Source of the DNA: Blastobasis lacticolella
Taxonomy: Eukaryota; Arthropoda; Insecta; Lepidoptera; Blastobasidae
Assembly (NCBI GenBank): GCA_905147135.1
Contig: LR990050.1
Span: 2,244,501 to 2,308,500, forward strand
DNA: 64,000 bases
Reading direction: 5' to 3'
Numbering within the stretch: position 1 is the stretch's first letter; every line of letters begins with the position of its first letter. Position numbers and translations under genes: made by a program. The notes beneath the pieces were generated by a model, which saw only the letters and a list, made by a program, of their open reading frames with translations, was not told the DNA's origin and ran no database searches. Shown one piece after another: positions 35,801 to 43,367 of this stretch.

Positions 35801-38800
35801 GGTCCGCCTTCACCATGATCCAGGATTTGGCGATCAGGTAATTACAGTGAAGCGACTACCATCTGACCTCCGTGACTCTGCTACCAAGGGAACCTGACCA
35901 GATTGGATCATGGTTACAAATTCAGTTGCCTGAATTTGCAGGTTTCATCACGATGTTTTCCCTCACCATAAGAGCATCGGTTAGTGTTCAACTAATGTAC
36001 ATAACTCAGAAAATAGTCATAGGTACATGGCCGCAGAGGGATTTGAATCGCACGGCTCCCGACACTGTTCAGTTTCAAATCAACCTACAATGGAAAGTTG
36101 GTAAAACTCTTCGCCAAGGGTATTAGGAGGTTACACCTAACGAGGGGCGAGCTCGCTGCGGCGCTCACTTACCAGGTGAGATGGCGGCCAAATGCCTAAT
36201 CATCATCACAGCCCGTAACAGTCCACTGCAGGACTTAGGGCCTCTCCCACGAAAGGGAGGGCATTGCCATAATCTCCACGCCTGGCAGGCGGGTTGGAGA
36301 TCGCAGTGTTTAAGTATAACAATGGAAAATGCTGCTGCCCATTTTCCAGACTACGGGGACTCTTGATCTTTTGCCTCGAAAACATTATCCGCCTTGTACG
36401 ACACCCATGAGTGTAAGGGGTTGGTGCTTTTCTACTCTGCCGGACACCACACGGCCGTTGCCTAATAGTCTAGTCTTATCTACTAACTTACCTAACTAAC
36501 TGGCTTAATAAGAAAAATCTACGTACGCCTCGTAGCCGACGGTTTCCGATCGTCAGTCGCCACTAAACGACTTGCATCTTGGCTAGATAAGCTTGATTCC
36601 TACCATCAGTAAAACTAATTCCTCCCCATACTAGCCAGTCCTAACCACGATCCACCGTCCAGGTGCGAGTCCATTGCGTGCGGTTCTCCCCGACGGGCGA
36701 AAGCTTCGCGGCCGCGGCCACCGAGGGACTGCTACTGTATGCGCAGGGAGCGGGGCTCGACGGCAGTTTCAGGTGATTGTTGTGTTATTTTAAACTAGGT
36801 TTTGTGCTTAGAGTAGGTAGAGCTTGTCTAAGCTGAATTGACGCGCCTCACTACCTAATTAATTGATTTTGATGTGTGAGTGCAAATATTAATAACCAAT
36901 CGAACGACGCGTGCTCCTATGTTGAGTCTCACCGGTAACTGAATGACCAATTGCAATTGCGTCCATATTTTAAATTTGCTTGTGTGCGTTAATGCGATAG
37001 TGGGGCGCGTCATTTTAGCTTAGACGACCTCTACTCTTGGTGTTGCTAATGTCTAAAGGCAGCGGTGACCACTTTCCATCAGGCGGTCCGCTTGCCTGTT
37101 TGCCTACCGTATGATATAAAAAAAAAGGTAATTTGGAGGTGTTATATTTAATTCTGTTATTGTTCCGAGATCATATCATAAAGAACATTATGACACTCGG
37201 TGTGAAAGTAGCTTCCTGACTATCTGGGCGCCGTAGGTTATCCTACGTCATCGAGTAAAGAAAAATTCCTTGTAGCGATAGTAGAGGTTTAGGAGACCCA
37301 CAAAACCGGCAGAAAATTTTTGTTTTTAGTTTTGACTTTTCTTAGCGATAGTACTTACATATCACACCGTTTTGCGGGTCACCTACACGTCTACTATCGC
37401 TGCTAAGTGGAATTTTTCTTGTACTCGATGACGTAGAATGAGCTACGGATCCCTCATAGTCTCCTAGCTCCCAAATAAATCAAAATAATGTGGATGGATA
37501 CTTCAGTAGGCCTTACTAAGAAAAGATGAACGGACTGTGTGAATGACGACATGCAGGTGAAAGAACGAATGTCAAGATGACTAGTGATACAGTTAAATAG
37601 AAGAAAGAGACATATTGTGCCGCAAGCGCAACAGTTTGTTTTCTAATGTACCTACATAACCCAGAAAAGTCATTGATACATGTCGGCACTGCGGATCGAA
37701 CTCAATACTTTTCGCTTACGAGTCAGACCACTAGCCATTGAGCCAACGTAACCGATGATGAAGGAAGATAACCTTACCAATACTAACAGTGGTAACAAAC
37801 CACTAAGAGGGTAGGGCATAGCGGGGTATCTCGTTCGAATTGGAGCCGCCCGACTGGGGAAGTACCTCCACCTTACAGAATATCGCAGCTAAATAATACT
37901 CTTTTAAATAGTATTGTGTTTCTGCCGGTGAGTAAGGTTTCCAGTGCTCCATGGGGTGGGGATTTGGGGAACCGTGGCTTTGGCAGTGGAGTGGCATTTG
38001 CTTTTTGCTGCCAGAGCAACGTGTTAAAGAGGTGGGCAACGCATTAGCGATACTCTTGGTGTTGCTAATGTCTATAGGCAGTGGTGACCACTTTCCATCA
38101 GGTGGCCCGCTTGCCTGTTTGCCTACTGTATGACATAAAAAGAAAAAAAAAAACCCGATAACATGTGCGATGAAAGAGTGACGATAACCTTAACTATCCC
38201 CCCAGGCCATACCGACTCCAAGAAGGCTCGACTCCCGTGGCAGTACAGAAGCTGTTGGCTGAGCAGTCGTGGGGCGAGGCTTTGGAAATGGCTCTACAGC
38301 TGAATGAACACACTGTCATACAACGGTGTGTGGAGGCCGTGCCGGCGAGCGATAGTGAGTAGTTCAGATTTAGATTTGTTTACGTAACTCTACCCTGTTC
38401 TACCTCTGTCTTTCTCTATCTCTGCCCTGCTCTACCTCTACTTGTACCCTGCTATACCTCTGCCCTACCCCACTCTACCTCTGCCCTAGTCTACTCTACC
38501 TCTGCCCTACCCTACTCTACCTCTGCCCTTCCCTACTCTACCTCTGCCCTACTCTACTCTACCTCTGCCCTACTCTACTCTATCTCTGTCCTACCCTACT
38601 CTTCCTCTGCCCTACTCTACTCTACCTCTGCCCTACTCTACCTGTACCGTTCTCTACATCTACCTTGCCCAACCTCTGCCCTATTCACAATTTCTGCCCA
38701 TTTCCGCCAATTACCTAATTTCTAGTCTACGGAGATCTTATAGCTTCTAACATATTAGTTGCCTTAGACGACATTACTCTCCCGGATTCCATACGGCTTT

Positions 38801-40856
38801 TTGTTTATGCTACGCAGTGACAAACGAGTAGACAGTCCACCTGATATTAAGCGGTAACTGTCGCCCATAACATCTACGATTCACGCATTTAGGTTGCAGG
38901 CAAGAAAAATGCAGAACCGCTCGTGCGTTGTTACTGTAAGGACTAAAATAGAATGCCTCATGGCAAATGTGTCTGCGCTGGACTAATCAATCAGTGTTCA
39001 CTACTTGTTTTACTTGACTTAAAATTTTTAAATATTACGATTTCATTTAATTTCTTGTACCGTTGCTCTTTAATGATAACCTAGTCCTGGAACCTGGAAA
39101 TTTCATAATTATTAGTCTAGTCAAGTTTCCAATTGCGCTGGCTACCTTATCCTTGAAACCGAAACAACAAGCATAGTCGCCGGCGGCAGAAATAGATAAG
39201 CCGGTGATTCTCACCCTAACGGACTCCTCAGGCTTCACTGATTTAAAACTCAACCCTTTTCCCCACAGTTGAACTAACAGTAGCGTCTCTCGACGAGGAC
39301 TACCTATCCCGTCTAGTCGTCAGCATAGCGCGTCTCCTGGAAGACAGCAGACATCTGGAACACCTGACGCTGTGGACCAAAGCGCTGCTGACCGGGAAGA
39401 GACGGTTCCCCCACAGCGCGCTGTTGGCACTCGAGAAAGTTCTCACTGTCAAGTATACTCAGTTGAGTAAAATGTGAGTAAATATTGTTTATTTTTATAT
39501 TTTTGAACAACTTATTAGCTCAGTAATCAGTAAGACTACTTACTGTAATAAGTGGTGGTAGTCTTGGTAGTGTCAATACCGGCGCGCCAAATAAAACGCT
39601 GTAAAACTTATACGATTGACTTATCATTGGGCTTACCATGATCTCTTATAGCAGGGCCTAAACAGAACTGCCCTGCTCAGAACGGAACAGCGCTATACGT
39701 GTCACATAATGTTTTACTATACACATTGTTATGCATGTATTTGTTAGCCTCTTTCACCAATTTACGTTAAGTTGTAAACTTTTATAGGACTTTTATCTGT
39801 GTAACTTGTAAAATTTAATTGTGGTGTCTCGTAATTGGCTATTCGATGTTATGCTATTCTATATTTTCTTTGTTGCACGCTGTGAGACATCCAAATAAAA
39901 TAAAATAAAATGAAATAAGCTTGTCTCGTTCTAAGCAGGACAGTTCTGTTTAGGTCCTGCTATAAGGGCTCATGGTTAGGCCCCTGAGGGCTGAGTGTAA
40001 GTTTTGCTTCAATTTCACTTTACTATCGCATTTGCGTTTACGTGGAAATTAGTATGAAAAAATGTATAGCGCTATCTACTGGTACGTAAATGAAGTTTTT
40101 TCTTCATACTAATTTCGATAGTAAAGTAAAATCGAAGCAAAACTTACACTCAGCCCTCTGACAGTCCGCAAAGTCGGGGCATTGTCGTTCGTTAGACATT
40201 ACTTTCAAAGTTCATGAATTTATAGTTCCGTTCGTTGACGACCTGAGGGCCTATCGGCTATCTCAGTGGACAACTGAATTTGACATAAAATAATCTGGCA
40301 CTACTCTAATTTGGTAGACGCTATTGCCAGTTTTCAACGTAGATGACGTGGTGTAGTATTATCTAGTGTCGAATACAGTTGTCAACTGAGTTAGCCAATA
40401 GCCCCGCTGAGCGGTTGGTCAACATGGTCAACATGCCACGCAAGAGGTCCCGGGTTCGATTCCCGGCCGATTTCTGCAATTGAATGTTGAATTTTAATTT
40501 CTGTTACGGGTCTGGGTGTTCTATGTATAATAAGTATGTATTTATAAATAAAAAGTATTTAAGTAGTATATCAGTTATCTAGCGTCCATAGTACAAGCTT
40601 TGCTTAGTTTGGGGCTAGATGGCGCTGTGGGAATTTGTCCACGAATATTTATATTTATTATTTTAATTAATTGAATAATTGATTACTGATCTAGCTGTAT
40701 AAACACATCGATTATAGTAATTGTTTTCTCCGCAGATGTGATTTCAACAAATACACGATTCGGTGTATAAAGACCGTGGGAGACATGGCGCCCAAGATGG
40801 AGGTCGACGATGACGGCAACTCCAGCGGCAGAGGAACGGGCTCTGATAGTGAATAA
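11884..40856 (+). CDS. PWP2: PWP2 / UTP1 homologue, WD40 protein of the small-subunit processome
   Basis: PWP2 is a UTP-B subunit of the nucleolar U3 small-subunit processome, needed for 18S pre-rRNA processing. Exons: 11884-11901, 12169-12281, 13234-13328, 14206-14334, 14716-15146, 15888-16065, 16665-16832, 24417-24520, 25632-25780, 31449-31596, 32184-32375, 33197-33342, 34091-34238, 35357-35500, 36663-36772, 38206-38354, 39269-39473, 40736-40856. All introns are GT-AG, all phases agree, total 2748 nt (915 codons plus stop), close to the human length. Landmarks: start MKFNYKFQNLLGTVY; WD-type blades such as VSFSPDGKYIAV, LDWSSCSKLLAVGSKD, LAYSPDGLYIVTGG (with KVWNTTSGFCFVTF), LATASWDKTVRIWE; the family segment NRRMMTEFGNMALV; and a C-terminal Utp12-like helical part with SRHLEHLTLWTKALL. 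An acidic, lysine-rich linker (about 255-285) lies between blades. Introns 7 and 9 each carry a DIRS element. No frame damage seen. Confidence 0.97.
12345..12530 (+). repeat. Short interspersed repeat, copy in PWP2 intron 2
   Basis: CTGCACGGCTAGCACAAGTG, GTTTGTTTCCTTC and TTTTCTCGCTTATCGCGGGC recur at 35020-35180, with fragments at 1-70 and 31690-31740. No coding sequence; class unknown. Confidence 0.5.
12650..12795 (+). mobile_element. Non-LTR 3' end with ATGT tail, family M copy 1
   Basis: AAAGAATTGTGGATATATG, GTCTCTGCCTAC, CACCTGTGGGACAGAGGTGT, then TGTATG repeats. Copies at 34745-34900 (plus) and 58598-58700 (minus). The constant 3' side with a short tandem tail fits an RTE/CR1-like 3' end. 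Confidence 0.55.
13500..14115. repeat. Degenerate interspersed repeat in PWP2 intron 3
   Basis: Contains CAAACAAACAAACAAACAG, GCTGAACGAATTTTGGGG and the end CCGGACGAAGTTAGACAAAA-GCTAG. Related CTAGC-bounded sequence recurs at 31845-32010. Such ends recall Helitron-type non-autonomous elements, but this is a weak call. Confidence 0.35.
15197..15434 (+). repeat. Interspersed repeat C, copy 1
   Basis: GGCCGTGTGGTGTCCGGCAG, CTCATGGGTGTCGTACAAG-like sequence, CACTGCGATCTCCAACCC, CCTGCAGTGGACTGTTCCGG. Five other copies lie at 23972-24252, 36201-36456, 43822-44055, 58292-58511 and 62351-62608; most end at GGGCTGTGATGATG. Probably a LINE/SINE 3' module. Confidence 0.7.
15493..15656. mobile_element. 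TIR element O, copy 1 (~164 bp)
   Basis: GGTATCGGTCGTAAATAATG with CACATCG inside the left arm faces CGATGTGCATTATTTATGCC on the right. A diverged relative lies at 24590-24700. Non-coding, PWP2 intron 5. Confidence 0.6.
16868..16985 (+). mobile_element. LINE-A/SINE-B tail fragment
   Basis: GATACTCTTGGTGTCGCTAA, CATCAGGTGGCCCGCTTGCC and an A-rich end. Only the shared 3' tail is present; it begins about 35 nt after the exon 7 donor. Confidence 0.65.
17002..17204. mobile_element. TIR element family 2, left half of a copy split by DIRS A
   Basis: Begins TGAGGAGTTTTCCTGTAGG, runs through AGATGGCGCTCCTACAATTC to AAAGGTTGAACGAAATG and stops where the DIRS end begins. The other half resumes at 23535. 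Compare the intact copy at 3737-4150, read in reverse. Confidence 0.8.
17466..17580. repeat. Internal complementary region of DIRS A
   Basis: One half is complementary to the element's right outer end (ATTCTTCAGATATAAGATAA) and the other half to the left outer end (GAAGCGACTCATATAATATC plus the palindrome CGAACTTCGCGAAGTTCG at 17503-17520). This is the arrangement used for circle formation in DIRS-1. Confidence 0.75.
18535..19901 (+). mobile_element. Jockey/CR1-like LINE nested in DIRS A (5'-truncated, frame intact)
   Basis: Opens inside the RT domain: GVPQGSILGPLLFLIYINSI and the catalytic box SLYADDTSIFY, then the thumb and C-terminal part (HIDYLIEIWGSAAKSNIQ ... YKSAQLYNNLPKHIKES) to a stop at 19503-19505. 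A 3'UTR with an A-run (19527-19548) and an imperfect direct repeat of CTAGTTTCATATGGTCCACG follows. The target duplication AATCAAAATTG flanks it at 18524-18534 and 19891-19901. Copy B of the DIRS element lacks the insertion at the same point, which gives an exact empty site. The uninterrupted frame suggests a recent event. Confidence 0.88.
22617..23102. repeat. DIRS A leader minisatellite (about 7 units)
   Basis: Units of the type GTGTTGATTCTCGACCAAC-x-TCCAGG recur at about 22620, 22663, 22707, 22744, 22923, 22980 and 23070, irregularly spaced. Each keeps GTTG...CAAC-like ends around TCTCGACC or CACGGCC. The inverse array with more units is at 26498-27107. Confidence 0.75.
23535..23746. mobile_element. 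TIR element family 2, right half of the split copy
   Basis: Resumes with GGCACTATGTTCCATTTTAT, matching the intact copy immediately after the point where 17204 stops, and ends GGAAAACTCCTCA. Defines the DIRS A insertion point. Confidence 0.8.
23972..24252 (-). repeat. Interspersed repeat C, copy 2
   Basis: Inverse of 15197-15434; its outer end has a short duplication of CGAACACCACACGGCCA. Confidence 0.65.
24590..24700. repeat. TIR element O, diverged copy
   Basis: GGCGTTAAATAATGCACAAAG...TTTTGGCTTCGTA faces TACGAAACCGAAATAGCC and GTGCATT; related to 15493-15656. Confidence 0.45.
24731..24888. mobile_element. TIR element P, ~158 bp, ~50-bp arms
   Basis: Left arm TAGCTTGACAGTTGATTTTA...AGAATAAAGTCGCTTTTCGG, right arm CCGAAAAGCAACTTTATTTT...GATACTAATC-type inverse ending CAACTGTCTAGCTG. 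GC-rich centre. PWP2 intron 8. Confidence 0.7.
25196..25500 (-). mobile_element. LINE family A, RT C-terminus and 3' tail
   Basis: Reading leftwards: [20 protein letters not shown], then [20 protein letters not shown] and a stop, then the tail GGTGGCCCGCTTGCCTGTTTG and T/A-run. The R(F/S)..SF..R..R.WN.LP pattern is the closing segment of Jockey/CR1-type RTs. PWP2 intron 8, antisense. Confidence 0.75.
25798..26045 (+). mobile_element. 5S rRNA-derived SINE (SINE3-type)
   Basis: The head (about 25805-25886) resembles 5S rRNA: GAGACCGATAACCAAGGTTAAG and GGATGGGTGACCG correspond to the 5S internal promoter elements. A body containing CTACTGGTTAGGTGTGCCTC follows. A second headed copy is at 61005-61190 and a body fragment at 6385-6480. 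It starts some 20 nt past the exon 9 donor of PWP2 and abuts DIRS B. Not a 5S gene: diverged and followed by a SINE body. Confidence 0.7.
26498..27107. repeat. DIRS B leader minisatellite (about 10 units)
   Basis: CCTGGATGTTGGTCGAGAAT-CAACxCGAAGG-type units at about 26498, 26577, 26632, 26815, 26850, 26893, 26938, 26983, 27029 and 27072. The last six form a tandem duplication of about 130 bp that copy A lacks. Each unit has a GTTG...CAAC stem. Confidence 0.78.
28976..29012. mobile_element. 37-bp foldback insertion with 8-bp target duplication
   Basis: CTTAGAGCATTAAACCAG is followed at once by its inverse (TCTGGTTTAATGCTCTGAG). GTTGGAAG flanks both sides (28968-28975, 29013-29020). Copy A has the uninterrupted site. 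An 8-bp duplication points to hAT-type transposition. Confidence 0.8.
30388..30502. repeat. Internal complementary region of DIRS B
   Basis: TACGTTGTAAATTATCTTAT...ATATAAT pairs with the element's left end (26052-26100). ATGATCAAACGAACTTCGCG...GAAGATATA pairs with its right end (30702-30766). The 18-bp palindrome CGAACTTCGCGAAGTTCG occurs at 30448-30465 and 30739-30756. Confidence 0.78.
30881..31003 (-). mobile_element. LINE-A tail fragment
   Basis: CAAACAGGCAAGCGGGCCAC...CTCTAATATACCTCTTGAAC, inverse of the LINE-A 3' end. PWP2 intron 9, right of DIRS B. Confidence 0.65.
31268..31375 (+). repeat. Interspersed repeat N, fragment
   Basis: CATCATCATCATCATCTTAG then a C-rich stretch (CCCCCCTCACTCGGTCTTCG) resembling 45150-45470 and 61213-61388. 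Confidence 0.4.
31649..31688. repeat. CA / GCAC microsatellite
   Basis: CACACACACAC followed by about seven GCAC units; PWP2 intron 10. The frames seen on both strands here are simple-repeat artefacts. Confidence 0.85.
32840..33003 (-). mobile_element. SINE D fragment
   Basis: Inverse of the D body: GGGTCCCCTGGTAGCAGGGT, CAGATGGCAGTTGCTCCACT and AGCACAACCGGGACATTAAC. tRNA head missing. PWP2 intron 11. Confidence 0.6.
33015..33158 (-). mobile_element. RTE-type LINE 3' end
   Basis: ATCACCATCATCTTATCAGC then CCCCCAGAGATCTCCACGGC and GGTCCACCTTGTGGGAGGCC; same module as 6616-6785. It lies just upstream of PWP2 exon 12. Confidence 0.7.
34376..34735 (+). repeat. Interspersed repeat L, copy 2
   Basis: TTTTCCCTCAAATATGGTTG, TGGACTGGCTTACTCTTGCT and CAATAAAGAAATTTTG as at 4956-5312. 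PWP2 intron 13. Confidence 0.55.
34745..34900 (+). mobile_element. Non-LTR 3' end with ATGT tail, family M copy 2
   Basis: AAAGAGTTGTGGATATATGC, GTCTCTGCCTACCCCACCTG, ending in TATGTATGTATGTATGTATG. PWP2 intron 13. Confidence 0.6.
35020..35180 (+). repeat. Short interspersed repeat (as at 12345)
   Basis: TGCACGGGCAGCACAAGTAT, CCTTTGTTTCCTTC, TTCCTCGCTTATCCC. PWP2 intron 13. Confidence 0.5.
35741..36070 (-). mobile_element. tRNA-derived SINE D, copy 1
   Basis: Body: CGGTTGTGCTCTCGAGAACG, GACTACCATCTGACCTCCGT, CATCACGATGTTTTCCCTCA, CTCAGAAAATAGTCATAGG. The right end keeps only part of the tRNA-like head (GGATTTGAATCGCACGGCTC). Orientation is set by the head at 60549-60613 in the best copy. 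PWP2 intron 14. Confidence 0.65.
36201..36456 (-). repeat. Interspersed repeat C, copy 3
   Basis: CATCATCACAGCCCGTAACA ... CTACTCTGCCGGACACCACA. PWP2 intron 14, a short distance before exon 15. Confidence 0.65.
36817..37034. mobile_element. TIR element I, copy 1
   Basis: GTAGAGCTTGTCTAAGCTGA...GACGCGCC faces GGGGCGCGTCATTTTAGCTT-AGACGACCTCTAC. Copy 2 is 45522-45778. The right end is followed directly by a LINE-A tail (37035-37125). Confidence 0.75.
37035..37125 (+). mobile_element. LINE-A/SINE-B tail fragment
   Basis: TCTTGGTGTTGCTAATGTCT, ATCAGGCGGTCCGCTTGCCT, A-run. PWP2 intron 15. Confidence 0.6.
37213..37467. mobile_element. Foldback element H, ~255 bp with long arms
   Basis: The left arm (CCGTAGG...CTACGTCATCGAGTAAAG-AAAAATTCC...GCGATAGTAGA) is mirrored by the right arm (TCTACTATCGC...GGAATTTTTCTTGTACTCGA-TGACGTAGAA...CTACGG). 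Arms of roughly 100 bp with gaps. PWP2 intron 15. Confidence 0.7.
37805..38142 (+). mobile_element. SINE-like retroposon, family B (longest copy)
   Basis: Starts near GGGTAGGGCATAGCGGGGTA, passes TCGTTCGAATTGGAGCCGCC (both loosely like pol III A and B boxes) and ends in the LINE-A tail plus A-run. Inverse copy at 63478-63812, truncated copy at 4265-4511. It lies 60 nt before exon 16. Confidence 0.72.
38385..38700. repeat. Pyrimidine-rich minisatellite (CTCTACCTCTGCCCTAC)n
   Basis: About 14-16 imperfect units of 16-23 bp, for example CTACTCTACCTCTGCCCTAC, immediately after the exon 16 donor. Highly strand-asymmetric (C/T on the sense strand). PWP2 intron 16. Confidence 0.85.
39629..39984. mobile_element. 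TIR element family 1, copy 2, with a nested retroposon
   Basis: Outer arms GGGCTTACCATGATCTCTTA and ATGGTTAGGCCCC match 3304-3453. The centre is opened at CACATAA|...|ATAAGCTT by about 200 bp (roughly 39717-39908) ending in AAATAAAATAAAATAAAATG, a retroposon-like tail. PWP2 intron 17. Confidence 0.75.
39986..40158. mobile_element. TIR element G, 173 bp with ~45-bp arms
   Basis: GAGGGCTGAGTGTAAGTTTT...TTTACTATCG is mirrored by CGATAGTAAAGTAAAATCGA...CTTACACTCAGCCCTC. It directly abuts the preceding element. Non-coding. Confidence 0.8.
40242..40410. mobile_element. TIR element F, copy 1
   Basis: GGGCCTATCGGCTATCTCAG...GACAACTG faces CAGTTGTCAACTGAGTTAGC-CAATAGCCCC. Near-identical copy at 42062-42230 and fragment at 41286-41400. 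Confidence 0.8.
40411..40665 (+). mobile_element. tRNA-derived SINE E, copy 1
   Basis: The head contains GGTCCCGGGTTCGATTCCCG, a good pol III B box. The body has GAATTTTAATTTCTGTTACG, GGGTCTGGGTGT and TAGATGGCGCTGTGGGAATT. Copies at 44632-44873 and 51731-51846. Not a functional tRNA: no full cloverleaf. It ends about 70 nt before PWP2 exon 18. Confidence 0.72.
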
Positions 40857-40860
40857 TTAT

Positions 40861-40866
40861 AATAAA
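40861..40866 (+). terminator. Poly(A) signal of PWP2
   Basis: AATAAA five bases after the TAA stop (40854-40856), giving a very short 3'UTR. Confidence 0.7.
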
Positions 40867-41137
40867 TATATGTTAATAATAATGTTGACTATTATTCTTG
40901 TCATTTTATTTAATTATTTTCCCACCGACTTGACATTGGCGCAATTCTTTGGATCTTCAACGAGATAGCCATCTCCCATTTTTCCTACCGAATTGGTATT
41001 TGCGGAGTCCGTTGGATCTTCAATGAGAAAGCCATGTCCCTTTAAAAGAACAAGAACTTTTTCTTTCATGATGAGTAAGTACTAGTGAGGAACCAGGAAG
41101 ACGTTGTTTTATACACATGATATCAACAGCTGTTCAC

Positions 41138-41290
41138 AGTCATCTTAGCGATCATGTTCCGGTTGCGCTCTCACGTGCGAGAGTCCGGAGTCCGCCTTGA
41201 CCATGGATTTGGCAGATCACATAATTACAGTGGAGCGACTGCCATCTGGCCTCCGTGACCCTGCTACCAGAGGAACCTGACCAGCAGGGC
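41138..41290 (-). mobile_element. SINE D fragment
   Basis: TCATCTTAGCGATCATGTTC, GTGGAGCGACTGCCATCTGG, CTACCAGAGGAACCTGACCA. Truncated where a TIR element F fragment (41286-41400) begins. Confidence 0.6.
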
Positions 41291-41416
41291 TATTGGCTAT
41301 CTCAGTTGTCCACTCAAATGAGTTGTACACTCACATTAGTTGAACACTGGCACTGTCATAGAATTGGTATTGTCTATCTCTTCAGTGTACAACTATTCAC
41401 GGTGGATCCACTGCAA

Positions 41417-41807
41417 TGAGCAGTTTTCCAATAGGTATCTAAAGCATTCCTAATCACTCCCTAGATGGCGCCCCGACAATTTTGGTAATTGATAATCGCT
41501 TGAAATAGATTCTTAGCAAAGAGAATATAAACACTGGGTACGTTGTATTGGATAATATTGTATTTATCAATCGTTTTTAACCATTTTAGAGATTGTAATT
41601 AATTATTACAAACAAAACAAATTTGACTGAGTCAATTCGTTTCATGGATACTAGGATCAAGAATGGACGCAATACCAATCACAGATAAAGTTTTGTATTG
41701 AAATACATTTCATTGAACCTTTTGGTAAAAAATTACCAAAATTGTAGGAGCGCCATCTATTGATGCTTTTTTAAACCAATTGACAATACCTACTGGAAAA
41801 CTCCTCA
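41417..41807. mobile_element. TIR element family 2, copy 3
   Basis: TGAGCAGTTTTCCAATAGGT ... CCTACTGGAAAACTCCTCA; internal CCCTAGATGGCGCCCCGACA shared with the other copies. Spacer between PWP2 and the CD36 gene. Confidence 0.8.
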
Positions 41808-42061
41808 TTCACGGTGCTACCATAGACTAAGTAGATATACTACGTGGCTATCAAGTGGCCATTATGATATCTCTATTTTTGGATTAGATCTTGGTTACAC
41901 ATTAAGTCACCTGGTTTGGTAATTGAGTTTTTATTTGTAAGTTTTTCAGAGTGAGTAGGTACCTAGAAGTGCTAGAAGCATCATTACATCTCCTTTTACA
42001 TCAATTAAAAATCTCATAATAATAATCTGAAAGGCAAAAAACAATCTGAAACCGCCATGCA

Positions 42062-42230
42062 TCTGAGGGCCTATCGGCTATCTCAGTGGACAACTGAATT
42101 TGATATAAAAAAATCTGACACTACTCTAATTTGGTAGACGCTATTGCCAGTTTTCAACGTATATGACGTGGTGTAGAATTATCTAGTGTCAAATACAGTT
42201 GTCAACTGAGTTAGCCAATAGCCCCGCTGA
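42062..42230. mobile_element. TIR element F, copy 2
   Basis: Same arms and interior (AATTTGGTAGACGCTATTGC) as 40242-40410 with only a few substitutions. Confidence 0.8.
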
Positions 42231-42869
42231 TCCTAACCCGATTTTTTAGTAAATCGTGAATGTTACGACAGATGCCGCTTGCCATCAGGTGGGCTGTCTG
42301 CTCGTATATCACTGCGTAGGATAAAAAAATTGAGAGTACAACCAGACATTAACGCCAAGATGCCTCATTTTTTACTCAATTACCAAACCAGTTTTACAAA
42401 CTTAATTCTAAAGCGAAATCGTCAATGTTCAATTAATTCTCAACCACTATCCGGGTTTCGTATTAGACCTACTCGCGTAGACATCAATCTTCCTCGTTTG
42501 ACAAAACCGGGGATAGGGGCCCAAACCGCAATAAAGCAAAGCACCTGCGTATTCCCAAAGGTCAATGGTTGAAGCCGCAAAGTAATCAATCTACGCCGAA
42601 AATGTTGCTTTTCAAATCAGCTTCAAAACACGGTGTAATAAAGCTTGTATTTGCCCAACAAGTTAGCAACAAGGTTTATGCTACTCGCTCGGGCTACTCA
42701 CAGAGTAAGTAGGTTCCATTAGTACAGAAGGCAGCACTTCAACCTACCTTGTTTAGATTTTGGACCGTTTCCAAATTGCATACCATAGTGACGTTAGCTC
42801 ATTTTGATAGTGGTGGTGGGTACGTTAGTTGCTGCATTCTGAACCACGTATGTCCTACCACGTACCGAA
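42231..42869. other. Convergent spacer, no gene recognised
   Basis: A LINE-A-like tail scrap (GCTTGCCATCAGGTGGGCTG) lies near 42275. The 97-codon frame at 42279-42572 matches nothing I know. Confidence 0.35.
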
Positions 42870-43035
42870 AGACGCAGCGTGGGTAGGCCTCCCACAAGGT
42901 GGACCGACGACCTGGTAAAGGTCGGAGGTATCAGCTGGATACGGAAAGCACAGGACCGGCCTTTGAGGACATCTCTGGGGGAGGCCTATGCCCAGCAGTG
43001 GGCGTCTTCTGACTGATGTGATGATGATGCTGATG
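42870..43035 (+). mobile_element. RTE-type LINE 3' end
   Basis: CGCAGCGTGGGTAGGCCTCC, CAAGGTGGACCGACGACCTG, ATGCCCAGCAGTGGGCGTCT, then a GATGATGATG tail. Plus-strand equivalent of 6616-6785. Confidence 0.75.
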
Positions 43036-43367
43036 ATGTCCTACCGTGTAGATCCATCCACCACACCACCATCAGCTTATACTAGATCTATGGGTCGACG
43101 ATCATTCTTTCAGGTAGTTTTTTTTACATTACACTAGCTGCCATATCACCTGGTCTGGCGGACAAAGATAGATAACTTTCTATATAGTGCCAATAACCTC
43201 TGAGATAAATCGCGGCTAGACAGACGGACAGGGACAAATGGACATGGCGAAATTATAAAATGTAGTTCTTTGTTTTTACTATGGAACCCTAAAAATAGTT
43301 TCCTATATCAAGGTTATCAAACAGTCACACAACAGTGATGTCACAAAATAATAAAAAACCAATCCAA

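Noticed and set aside
40420..40475. tRNA-like sequence with GGTTCGATTCC
   Set aside because: Recurs at 44632 and 51731 with the same non-tRNA body: SINE E.
42279..42572. 97-codon plus-strand frame in the PWP2-CD36 spacer
   Set aside because: Begins inside a LINE-tail scrap, with no motif or plausible splice partner.
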